This document shows, piece after piece, positions 1 to 7,117 of a stretch of DNA of 18,261 bases. Under the pieces are notes generated by a model, which saw only the letters and a program-made list of their open reading frames with translations, did not search any database and was not told the origin of the DNA. The position numbers were made by a program, and so were the translations under genes. Positions within the stretch are counted from its first letter, which is position 1, and each line of letters begins with the position of its first letter. The DNA is from Alphaproteobacteria bacterium UBA3002 (GTDB lineage Bacteria; Pseudomonadota; Alphaproteobacteria; Rickettsiales; UBA3002), in contig DDZS01000037.1 of assembly GCA_002346425.1 (NCBI GenBank), positions 1 through 18,261 of the forward strand, in the 5' to 3' direction.

Positions 1-1461
1 GCCATTAACGAGATGAGTTTCTCTGAGGCATTGAACACCTATACCACGCTGACCATCGGCGATGGTCTGGTTTCGCAAATTCCGGCGTTGATCATCTCAA
101 CCGCGGCCGGTCTGCTCGTCACCAAAGCCGGTGAAGCCGGTTCCGCTGATAAAGCCGTCCTTGGCCAGTTGAGTTTCTATCCGGCGCCGCTTGGTGTGAC
201 CAGCGGCCTGATGTTCGCCATCTCATTACTGCCTGGCCTGCCCTTCGCGCCGTTTTTCGCTCTCTCACTCTTCCTCGGCTACATCACCTGGGTCGTACTC
301 AAAAACAAGAAAGAAGCCGCGGCGGCCCCTGGCGGTAGCGGCAGCGCCTTAGCGCGTAGCGGACCCGGCGGAGGTGGTGCCGGTGCACCAGCGCAAATGG
401 GTGCCGATGGCAAACCCGCCCCAGTGGCCGAACAAATCCACGAAGCACTCACGATCGATGGGCTGCGTCTGGAACTGGGTTACGGCCTGTTACCGCTTAT
501 CAATTACCAAAAAGGCCACCGCCTGACCGAGCAGATCAAAGCGCTGCGCAAACAAGTCGCGCGTGAACTCGGTTTTGTCATGCCCGCCGTGCGCATTCAG
601 GATAATATGCAACTGCCCGCCAATACCTATGTGGTGAAAGTGAAAGAAATCGAATGCTCGCGCGGCGAAATTCGCCCGGACATGCTCTTGGTGATGGATC
701 CCGGCGGCGGCAAGATCAACTTACCCGGCGAAGAAACCACTGAACCGACCTTCGGCCTGCCCGCAATGTGGGTCAGCGAAAGCCACCGCGAAGAAGCGCT
801 GTTTAAAAATTATACTGTGGTCGATCCGCCCACCGTCATCACTACGCATCTGACTGAGGTGGTGAAAGAAAACATGTCCGACCTGCTGTCCTATGCAGAA
901 ACGCAAAAACTGCTCGATGAGTTGGGCAAAGAAGAACAAAAACTGATCACAGAGATTATCCCTTCGCAGATCAGCGTCAGCGGCGTGCAGCGTATTCTGC
1001 AGAATCTGCTCGGGGAACAAATTTCGATTCGTGATCTGCCGACCATCATGGAAGCGGTGTCCGAATCGTCGCGCGTCACGCAGAATGTTACGATGATTAC
1101 CGAACATGTGCGCATGCGTCTCGCCCGCCAGATCAGTCATGCCGCGACCAATGGCGATGGCTATATTCCACTCGTCGCCATGTCGCCCGCATGGGAACAA
1201 ACTTTCCTCGATGCACTATCAGGCGATGGAGAGGAAAAAACCCTGTCGCTGCCGCCAAGCAAGATTCAGGATTTCATCACGCAGGTGCGCGGTAAATTCG
1301 ATCAGCTTTCCATGCAGGGCGATATGCCGGTGTTGCTGACCAGCCCGTCGATCCGCCCTTATGTGCGCTCGATCATTGAACGCTTCCGCGCGGCGACGGT
1401 GGTTATGTCGCAAAACGAAATTCACCCGCGCGCCAAAATCAAAACCTTGGGGCAGCTATGA
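1..1461 (+). CDS. flhA: Flagellar export gate protein FlhA, 5'-truncated by the window edge
   Basis: FlhA is the large inner-membrane component of the flagellar type III export gate. Its cytoplasmic domain forms a ring that receives chaperone-substrate complexes. The reading frame is open from base 1, so about 486 C-terminal residues are present and the true start lies upstream; the ATG at 13 is internal. The first ~100 residues hold the end of the membrane domain, including the family segment IGDGLVSQIPALIIS and a hydrophobic stretch rich in Leu and Phe. A Gly/Ala-rich linker follows (about residues 105-135 of the visible part). The rest is the cytosolic domain, ending at IHPRAKIKTLGQL. The following genes are flhF and flhG on the same strand, so this is a flagellar operon. 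Identification is firm; nothing is broken in the visible part. Confidence 0.96.
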   Translation, partial: AINEMSFSEALNTYTTLTIGDGLVSQIPALIISTAAGLLVTKAGEAGSADKAVLGQLSFYPAPLGVTSGLMFAISLLPGLPFAPFFALSLFLGYITWVVLKNKKEAAAAPGGSGSALARSGPGGGGAGAPAQMGADGKPAPVAEQIHEALTIDGLRLELGYGLLPLINYQKGHRLTEQIKALRKQVARELGFVMPAVRIQDNMQLPANTYVVKVKEIECSRGEIRPDMLLVMDPGGGKINLPGEETTEPTFGLPAMWVSESHREEALFKNYTVVDPPTVITTHLTEVVKENMSDLLSYAETQKLLDELGKEEQKLITEIIPSQISVSGVQRILQNLLGEQISIRDLPTIMEAVSESSRVTQNVTMITEHVRMRLARQISHAATNGDGYIPLVAMSPAWEQTFLDALSGDGEEKTLSLPPSKIQDFITQVRGKFDQLSMQGDMPVLLTSPSIRPYVRSIIERFRAATVVMSQNEIHPRAKIKTLGQL

Positions 1462-1466
1462 TGTTC

Positions 1467-1550
1467 GGGAAGCGGAATACGGGAGGCGGAAAGCGGTGTG
1501 ATGCGTGTATAAAACCATCGCTTACCGCTTACCGCTTACCGAATCACGGA
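1467..1550. repeat. Inverted pair of heptamer-period arrays between flhA and flhF
   Basis: The left arm (1467-1501) reads in 7-base steps: GGGAAGC, GGAATAC, GGGAGGC, GGAAAGC, GGTGTGA. The right arm (1516-1550) reads CATCGCT, TACCGCT, TACCGCT, TACCGAA, TCACGGA, which is the same type of unit on the other strand (AGCGGTA). About 14 bases separate the arms, so the transcript could fold into a hairpin that tolerates several registers. The right arm runs into the flhF ribosome-binding site (GGAGA at 1548-1552), so pairing could affect flhF translation; that is inference. It is not a CRISPR: units are contiguous and only 7 bp long. Confidence 0.7.
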
Positions 1551-1557
1551 GAAACAT

Positions 1558-2613
1558 ATGCACGTCCGTAGTATTACTGCCAAAACCATTCAACAGGCCA
1601 TGAGCCAGGCGCGCGATTTACTCGGCGACGATGCGGTCATGCTTTCAACATCGGAAAATGCACATGGCGAGGTGGTGGCCACTTTCGCGTTGGAACGTGC
1701 GCAGGAAGAGCCGTTGTTTCCCGATGAATGGCTGGATAGCAATGATACCGCGCTGCCCCGAGCCTCGCTCGATGAATTGCTGGACGGGAAAGCCCCACCC
1801 CGCGAAGCGCCCAAACCTGCCCCGCGCGCAGAGGCTCCGCGTCATGACAACCAAGCAAGCAAGGCCGAAGCCGCGCTGCGCTATCACCAGATACCTGTGC
1901 AGCAAGCCGAACAGCTCTTGCATTATCCCGGCCCGTTACCCAGCGAAGGGGACGCCGCGCTCGCCGCTTTGTTTGCGCATCATTTGCGCTTCGATCCTTT
2001 ACCGCTGGCCGAAGAAGGCTGGCGCACCATGCTTATTGGTCCGCCGGGCGTGGGCAAAACGATCACCGCCGCCAAAATCGCTGCACGCAGCGTCATGGAA
2101 GGCCTGCCTGTCCACCTGATCACGACCGACACGCAACGTGCCGGTGGCGTCGAACAATTGGCCGCCTTTGCCAAAGTGCTCTCCGTACCGCTGGAAGTGG
2201 CCAGTACCCGTGAAGAGTTGCGCGAATTACTTGCTACCTATGACGAACGCGACCGCATCATTATCGATTCCGGCGGCTGCAACCCCTATCAATTTCAGGA
2301 ACTCAAAAATCTGGGCGCAATGGCACGACAGCCGGGAGTGGAACCGGTGCTGGTCTGCGCGGCAGGCAGCGCGCCCCAAGAAGCGATGGAATATGCCGGG
2401 GTCTTTTCGTTTTTGGATATTGAGCGCTGCATCCTCACCCGTATGGATTGCGCGCGCTATTATGGCAGCGTGATCGCGCTGGCAATGTCAGGCGACCTCG
2501 CCTTTTCACATGTGACCCATTCGCCCAAGGCAATGGGCGACTTCGATCCACTAACCCCAGAGAAGTTAGCAGAATTTTTCACTAATTATCAACGAGACCG
2601 GCTGGCAGCATGA
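1558..2613 (+). CDS. flhF: Flagellar SRP-type GTPase FlhF
   Basis: FlhF is a signal-recognition-particle-type GTPase that marks the cell pole for flagellum assembly. The 351-residue protein has the usual layout: an N-terminal basic region (start MHVRSITAKTIQQAM), a variable Pro/Ala-rich linker (about 75-100), then the NG GTPase domain. Visible motifs are the P-loop GPPGVGKT (161-168), the SRP-family motif DTQRAGGVEQL (191-201), the G3-like DSGGCNPY (237-244) and the G4-like TRMD (294-297). Ffh would carry a C-terminal M domain, and FtsY an acidic N-terminus without it; neither fits. G3 has Ser-Gly where many members have Thr-Ala or Thr-Pro, and G4 has Arg for Lys. The start is supported by GGAGA a few bases upstream. 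flhG follows after 19 bases. Confidence 0.92.
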   Translation: MHVRSITAKTIQQAMSQARDLLGDDAVMLSTSENAHGEVVATFALERAQEEPLFPDEWLDSNDTALPRASLDELLDGKAPPREAPKPAPRAEAPRHDNQASKAEAALRYHQIPVQQAEQLLHYPGPLPSEGDAALAALFAHHLRFDPLPLAEEGWRTMLIGPPGVGKTITAAKIAARSVMEGLPVHLITTDTQRAGGVEQLAAFAKVLSVPLEVASTREELRELLATYDERDRIIIDSGGCNPYQFQELKNLGAMARQPGVEPVLVCAAGSAPQEAMEYAGVFSFLDIERCILTRMDCARYYGSVIALAMSGDLAFSHVTHSPKAMGDFDPLTPEKLAEFFTNYQRDRLAA

Positions 2614-2632
2614 CATACAGGAGAATAATAAT

Positions 2633-3391
2633 ATGACCGCAGAAAAAGCCAATATCATCGCGATTGCATCCGGGAAAGGGGGCGTCGGCAAGACGTGGTT
2701 CGGCGTGACGCTAAGCCATATCTTCGCGCGCTCGGGCCGCCGCGTGCTGCTATTCGATGGAGATATCGGACTGGCCAATGTCGACGTACAGCTTGGACTA
2801 ACACCACAACGCGATCTTAGCGGCGTCTTCGCCGAAAAATACCGTATGGTCGATGCTGTCACGCATTACGAAGCCGGGAATTTTGACATTCTGGCTGGGC
2901 GTTCTGGCTCAACCTCGCTCGCCGCAATCCCACCGGAGAAACTACGTTCGGTCGGCAATCAACTGCTCGAATTTTCCAGTTCCTATGACTATGTGCTGAT
3001 CGATCTTGGCGCGGGGATTGAGCAAAATGTGCAATATCTCTCTTCCCTAGCCCAGCGGGCGATTGTGGTGATCAATGACGAACCAACTTCGCTGACGGAT
3101 TCCTATGCGTTTATCAAGCTCTGTGTTAGTCGCGCCAATGCTCCACAGATTAATGTGGTCGTCAACAATGCGGCATCGCAAAAAGAAGGCGATAAAACCT
3201 ATGACGCATTAAACCGCGCCTGCACCAACTTTTTGAATGTGTCGCCGCAATTGCTCGGCGTGATCCGCCGCGACAATAAAGTGCGCGACGCCATCCGCGC
3301 GCAAAAGTCGATTATCAATGTCGCGCCGCAAACCACGGCCGCCAGTGACGTGGCAACCATTTCGCTGAAACTGTTGCAACGGCAAGGTTAG
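2633..3391 (+). CDS. flhG: MinD-like ATPase FlhG (YlxH/FleN type)
   Basis: FlhG is a MinD/ParA-family ATPase that works with FlhF to set flagellum number and position. The deviant Walker A motif SGKGGVGKT is at residues 13-21 with signature Lys15. The second motif, FDGDIGLANVD, is at 41-51 and the Walker B strand VLIDLGAG at 121-128. At 252 residues it is short: the P-loop begins only 12 residues from the start, so the N-terminal DQAxxLR helix, which in studied FlhG proteins stimulates FlhF, is not visible. The start is well supported by AGGAG at 2619-2623, and no better in-frame start lies upstream. The end (VATISLKLLQRQG) could be a short amphipathic membrane-targeting helix. Its place after flhF makes FlhG far more likely than MinD. 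Confidence 0.9.
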   Translation: MTAEKANIIAIASGKGGVGKTWFGVTLSHIFARSGRRVLLFDGDIGLANVDVQLGLTPQRDLSGVFAEKYRMVDAVTHYEAGNFDILAGRSGSTSLAAIPPEKLRSVGNQLLEFSSSYDYVLIDLGAGIEQNVQYLSSLAQRAIVVINDEPTSLTDSYAFIKLCVSRANAPQINVVVNNAASQKEGDKTYDALNRACTNFLNVSPQLLGVIRRDNKVRDAIRAQKSIINVAPQTTAASDVATISLKLLQRQG

Positions 3392-3397
3392 AATAAC

Positions 3398-5581
3398 GTG
3401 GAAGGCTTCGCACTGCCCCCGGGACTGGGCAATGTGCAATTGTTGCAGGTCAATACGACCAATGCGGCCGCGAATACGCTGACCCACAACCAGCAGGTGC
3501 CGCAAGCGATTGCCAACCTGCCGACGGGGACGATTCTGAAAGGTTTCGTGGTTAGCCGCGATCAGCAAAACAATCCGGTGCTACGCACACCGCGCGGCGA
3601 TGTGGCGGTGAAAAGCGATGTCTTCCTAAAAACCGGTAGCGAAATCGAGTTGCGCATATCCGTGCAGCAGGCGCGCGTGCAAGCGAAGATCATGACCATC
3701 GACGACATTCCGATCAAGGAATTCGCCGCACAACAGCAAGCCAAAAGCGCGAGCGGCGACACGGTGATGCAGCCATCAATGTTAAAAAGCAGCGCACCTA
3801 CTCCTGCCCCCACCATGAGCGGTGGCAATGTCAGCACCCCCGCCCCCGCCACAACGGGAGCCGCAGCAAACGCCGCCACATCCACGCAGCCAAGCACGTC
3901 CAGCGCGCCGACGATCGAAGCCAGCCTGCTACAACCCGCAAATTATGGCGATGCCAAACAAACGCGCCAAACCATGGCGTCTATTTTGCAAACCGCACCC
4001 GCGACATTGCCGCCGATGGAAAAAGACACCGTCCTGCAATTTCGCATTGTGCAGGCGGCCACCCTGCCCGCTGCCAGTAATGCGCCTGCCTCCTCCTCCT
4101 CTACCGCGCAAGCCTTTCAAGGCCCCAGCTATTCTGCCAGCGTCGCGCGCACCGGCAATCCTTTACCACCCGCTACCGCTGCTGTGCCGACGTCTACCAC
4201 AGCCGCCCCAGCGCCCACGCCTTCAACGCCGCCATCGCCACCCGGTTTGGGCAGCGGCCTGACCGCCACACCCAGCATTCCCACAGCTCCAGCTGCTTCG
4301 GCCACTGCGACACCACCTCTAACGCCCACCGCACCGCCGCCATCCACCTCCACAGCTGCCCCGCTGCCTCCCACAACGCCCGCGACTGCTGCACCGCCTG
4401 CCACAGCACCTTCGCCTGCGGCGCCGCTAGCGCCTTCGCTCTCATCCAACCCTGCCGCCGCCGCCTTTCCTTCTGCGGCCGCGCCAAGCGTATCGACCGC
4501 CGCACCGCCCGTTACGGCAGAGATGCCGATGCCGATTCCCCCGACCGATATGGCCGCCGCCAATAAACTCGCCGCGCAATCGCAATTATCGCGCCTTACC
4601 GCACCGCCCGCGACAGATGCCGCCGCACCGCCACCGCCATCCGCTCCTGCCGCCGCGGTCAACACACGCCCGGGCACTGTCACCGCTACGATTATCGGCC
4701 ACGAACCCGGCGGCACCTCCATCGCGCGCACGGCGCTTGGCACCCTGCGCCTGCAAACCGCGACGCCGCCGCCCGTGGGTTCGCAAATGCAGTTGGAATG
4801 GGTGCCAATGCAGGTCTTTACCGGCACCAGCTACACGCCCGAGCGCGGCATCTTATTCGCAGAGCCGACACTGCCCGTTACCACTGACCCGCTGCAGGTC
4901 GCAGGTCGCCTGTCGCATCACTGGCAGTCGCTGGATGATTCGCTGCAATTGCTGCAACAAGAGGCGCCGCAATTCGCGCGCGAGTTAATGCAGCGCTTAC
5001 CGAATACGCGTTCCGGCCTTGTGAACTCGGTATTATTTTTCGTCTCTGCGATGAAAGGTGGCGATATCCGCCGCTGGCTGGGCAATCCCGCGGTAAACGC
5101 GCTGGACGATAGCAAACCCTCCCTGCTTGCGCGGCTAACCGGCGACTTCGCCTCGATGGCGCGCGTGCAGCAAGACACGCCCGATTCCAACTGGAACATG
5201 CTGATGTTCCCCTTAGTCAATGAAGATGAACTGCATCAGCTGCGACTTTACGTGCGCGAAGATGCGAATAGCGAAAATAAACAGGAATCCGGCACCCGCT
5301 TCGTAATGGATGTCAGCCTGTCCGAACTTGGCGAAATACAGCTCGACGGGTGGATCCATACGCTATCGGGCAAAAAGCAATTCGATCTCGTCATGCGCAG
5401 CGAGCGGGAGTTGGTGGACCCAATCCCAGACGAACTACAGCAACTCTTCATCGCGTCACTGGAAGCCGTGGGCTATACCGGTTCACTACGTTTTCAAACG
5501 GGGTTCAAACACTATGTCAAACCCCTGCAAGACATCGCCCATCCACCGGGAAGCGGCGAAACCGGCTCAATCCTCGCATAG
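3398..5581 (+). CDS. Pro/Ala-rich FliK-like protein (putative hook-length control)
   Basis: The 727-residue protein starts at GTG, six bases after the flhG stop, with an AAGG-type ribosome site inside the end of flhG. Residues 40-105 form a beta-rich module (LPTGTILKGFVV to GSEIELRI). Residues ~130-425 are mostly Ala, Pro, Thr and Ser, surely disordered. A second beta-rich module lies at 424-468 (RPGTVTATIIG to GSQMQLEWV). Residues ~500-590 are helical. The C-terminal ~110 residues (VMDVSLSELGEIQLDGWIH, then a helix and SLRFQTG) resemble the FliK C-terminal fold: a short beta unit with an LG turn, then a helix and a final strand. A long disordered ruler plus this end, in a flagellar operon, suggests FliK. 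There is no decisive motif, so another flagellum-linked protein remains possible. Confidence 0.55.
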   Translation: MEGFALPPGLGNVQLLQVNTTNAAANTLTHNQQVPQAIANLPTGTILKGFVVSRDQQNNPVLRTPRGDVAVKSDVFLKTGSEIELRISVQQARVQAKIMTIDDIPIKEFAAQQQAKSASGDTVMQPSMLKSSAPTPAPTMSGGNVSTPAPATTGAAANAATSTQPSTSSAPTIEASLLQPANYGDAKQTRQTMASILQTAPATLPPMEKDTVLQFRIVQAATLPAASNAPASSSSTAQAFQGPSYSASVARTGNPLPPATAAVPTSTTAAPAPTPSTPPSPPGLGSGLTATPSIPTAPAASATATPPLTPTAPPPSTSTAAPLPPTTPATAAPPATAPSPAAPLAPSLSSNPAAAAFPSAAAPSVSTAAPPVTAEMPMPIPPTDMAAANKLAAQSQLSRLTAPPATDAAAPPPPSAPAAAVNTRPGTVTATIIGHEPGGTSIARTALGTLRLQTATPPPVGSQMQLEWVPMQVFTGTSYTPERGILFAEPTLPVTTDPLQVAGRLSHHWQSLDDSLQLLQQEAPQFARELMQRLPNTRSGLVNSVLFFVSAMKGGDIRRWLGNPAVNALDDSKPSLLARLTGDFASMARVQQDTPDSNWNMLMFPLVNEDELHQLRLYVREDANSENKQESGTRFVMDVSLSELGEIQLDGWIHTLSGKKQFDLVMRSERELVDPIPDELQQLFIASLEAVGYTGSLRFQTGFKHYVKPLQDIAHPPGSGETGSILA

Positions 5582-5656
5582 GATTCAACTGCGAATAATC
5601 GCCTGTTACGTCTAAAACCTGTTGTTTCGCTAAACCAAAGCCGCTAAACCTGCCGC

Positions 5657-6670
5657 ATGCAAGCCGCAGAAAGAACGTCGCCCGCGCCCACCGCCAGTAT
5701 GGACCAGTTGCAAGATTTGGTCGCCGCCGATATGGCGCGCGTCAACGACTTGATTCTGGCGCGCGTGTCCGACTCGCCCGTGCCGCTCATTACCGAACTC
5801 GCCAGTTACATCATCCACTCCGGTGGCAAACGCCTTCGCCCGGCGATGGTCATCGCCTGCGCGCAACTCTGCGGCTATAAAGGCGATCGGCATCACACAT
5901 TGGCGGCCTGCGTTGAATTTATTCATACTGCCACCCTGCTGCATGACGATGTGGTCGATGAAAGCACCCTGCGCCGTGGTCAGCCGACAGCAAATGATGT
6001 GTGGAACAACCAATCCAGCGTACTCGTTGGCGACTTTTTATTCAGCCGCGCCTTCCAGCTGATGGTGAGCGATGGCGCGATTCCGGTGTTGAAACTCCTG
6101 TCGGATACCGCCGCGACAATCTCCGAAGGTGAAGTGAAGCAACTGACCACCATGTATGCGCCGGAAACTTCGACAGAAACCTATCTCGAAGTGATTCGCT
6201 GCAAGACAGCCGCACTATTCGCCGCTGCCGCGCAGATCGGGGCGATGGTCTCCAACCGCCCGGCGGATGAGAAAACCTTGTACCAATTCGGCGAAGCCTT
6301 TGGCATCGCCTTCCAGCTGGTCGATGACGCGCTGGATTACCGCGCCGATGAAGCTGAACTCGGCAAACGCATCGGCGATGATTTCCGCGAAGGCAAAATC
6401 ACCCTGCCCGTCATCCTCGCCTGGCAGGGCGCCACGGATAGCGAACAGCAATTCTTAAGCAAATGTTTAAGCGAAAGCTATGAGACCACGGAAGCTGAAT
6501 TGCAGGAAGTGATCGCGATTTTAAATCAGTATCGCACCATTGAGCAGACGCTTGGCTTAGCCACGTCCTACGCTGAAAGCGCACAACAACTTCTTGAACA
6601 TTTTCCGATGAGTAACGCGCGCGCCGCCTTGGAAGAAGCGCTACAATTCTGCGTTTCCCGCGCGTATTAA
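5657..6670 (+). CDS. ispB: Long-chain polyprenyl diphosphate synthase (octaprenyl/decaprenyl type)
   Basis: This trans-prenyltransferase adds isopentenyl units to an allylic diphosphate to make the ubiquinone side chain. All hallmark motifs are present in the 337-residue protein: GGKRLRP (56-62), the first Asp-rich motif DDVVD (97-101) within HTATLLHDDVVDE, and the second motif DDALD (223-227) in FQLVDDALDY. The residues four and five before the first Asp motif are small (Ala92, Thr93), which in this family goes with long products. The segment around it matches E. coli IspB closely from memory. No clear ribosome site precedes 5657; an internal Met at residue 15 (base 5699) is an alternative start. 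The gene ends three bases before the convergent stress-protein gene. Confidence 0.94.
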   Translation: MQAAERTSPAPTASMDQLQDLVAADMARVNDLILARVSDSPVPLITELASYIIHSGGKRLRPAMVIACAQLCGYKGDRHHTLAACVEFIHTATLLHDDVVDESTLRRGQPTANDVWNNQSSVLVGDFLFSRAFQLMVSDGAIPVLKLLSDTAATISEGEVKQLTTMYAPETSTETYLEVIRCKTAALFAAAAQIGAMVSNRPADEKTLYQFGEAFGIAFQLVDDALDYRADEAELGKRIGDDFREGKITLPVILAWQGATDSEQQFLSKCLSESYETTEAELQEVIAILNQYRTIEQTLGLATSYAESAQQLLEHFPMSNARAALEEALQFCVSRAY

Positions 6671-6673
6671 ACC

Positions 6674-7099
6674 CTACTTATCGCGAACAACCAGTACGGA
6701 TTTATCGGAGTGTCTCACCACACGCGCGGCGTTCGGACCAAGCAGATAATCTTTTAAATCCGGACGATGCGCACCCATGATAATGAGGTCGGCGTTAATT
6801 TTTTCCGAAGTCTCGATAATCACCTGATAGACCGTGCCTTGGCCGACAATATGCTGCACCTTGATGCCTTCGGGAATGTGCTTTTTGGTAAAGTCCTTCA
6901 GCGCCACCTGCGCGGCCTGAATCATTTTATCGTCAGAATTTCCGGGGAAATATTGCGAAATAATGCTCATCCCGAATTCCGGTACCACCGTCATGACGTG
7001 AAGCTGCGCACCGAATGCTTTGGCGTAATCCACCGCCACCGGCAGCGATAATTGCTTTTTCTCATCCAGATCGACGGGCAATAAAATATGTTCGTACAT
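6674..7099 (-). CDS. Universal stress protein, UspF-like
   Basis: This is a single-domain, 141-residue Usp with the typical start MYEHILLPVDLDE and end KSVLVVRDK. The nucleotide-loop region reads GAHRPDLKDYLLGPNAARVV. Compared with the classical G-2x-G-9x-G-S/T pattern, the second Gly is Arg and Ser is replaced by Pro-Asn, a pattern I associate with UspF-like and TRAP-linked members. ATP binding is likely but not certain. It starts 18 bases after the TRAP permease stop and has a strong ribosome site (AAAGGAGAG at 7104-7112), so the two genes form an operon. In Halomonas the Usp TeaD sits with TRAP transporter TeaABC and affects its activity, so a regulatory role for this protein is a reasonable inference. 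Confidence 0.9.
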   Translation of the reverse strand: MYEHILLPVDLDEKKQLSLPVAVDYAKAFGAQLHVMTVVPEFGMSIISQYFPGNSDDKMIQAAQVALKDFTKKHIPEGIKVQHIVGQGTVYQVIIETSEKINADLIIMGAHRPDLKDYLLGPNAARVVRHSDKSVLVVRDK

Positions 7100-7117
7100 C
7101 CTTCTCTCCTTTGTCGC

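Noticed and set aside
721..1200. 159-residue open frame on the minus strand
   Set aside because: It lies wholly inside flhA, which is clearly coding on the plus strand, and has the His/Arg/Phe-rich look of a shadow frame.
1467..1550. CRISPR array
   Set aside because: Units are 7 bases long and contiguous with no unique spacers; they are inverted between arms.
1558..2613. Ffh or FtsY instead of FlhF
   Set aside because: There is no C-terminal Met-rich M domain (Ffh) and no acidic N-terminus (FtsY); the N-terminal region and flagellar context fit FlhF.
4129..4827. 232-residue open frame on the minus strand
   Set aside because: It is antisense to the GC-rich Ala/Pro linker of the FliK-like gene; the composition (Gly/Ala/Val only) is what the reverse of such codons gives, and no ribosome site supports it.
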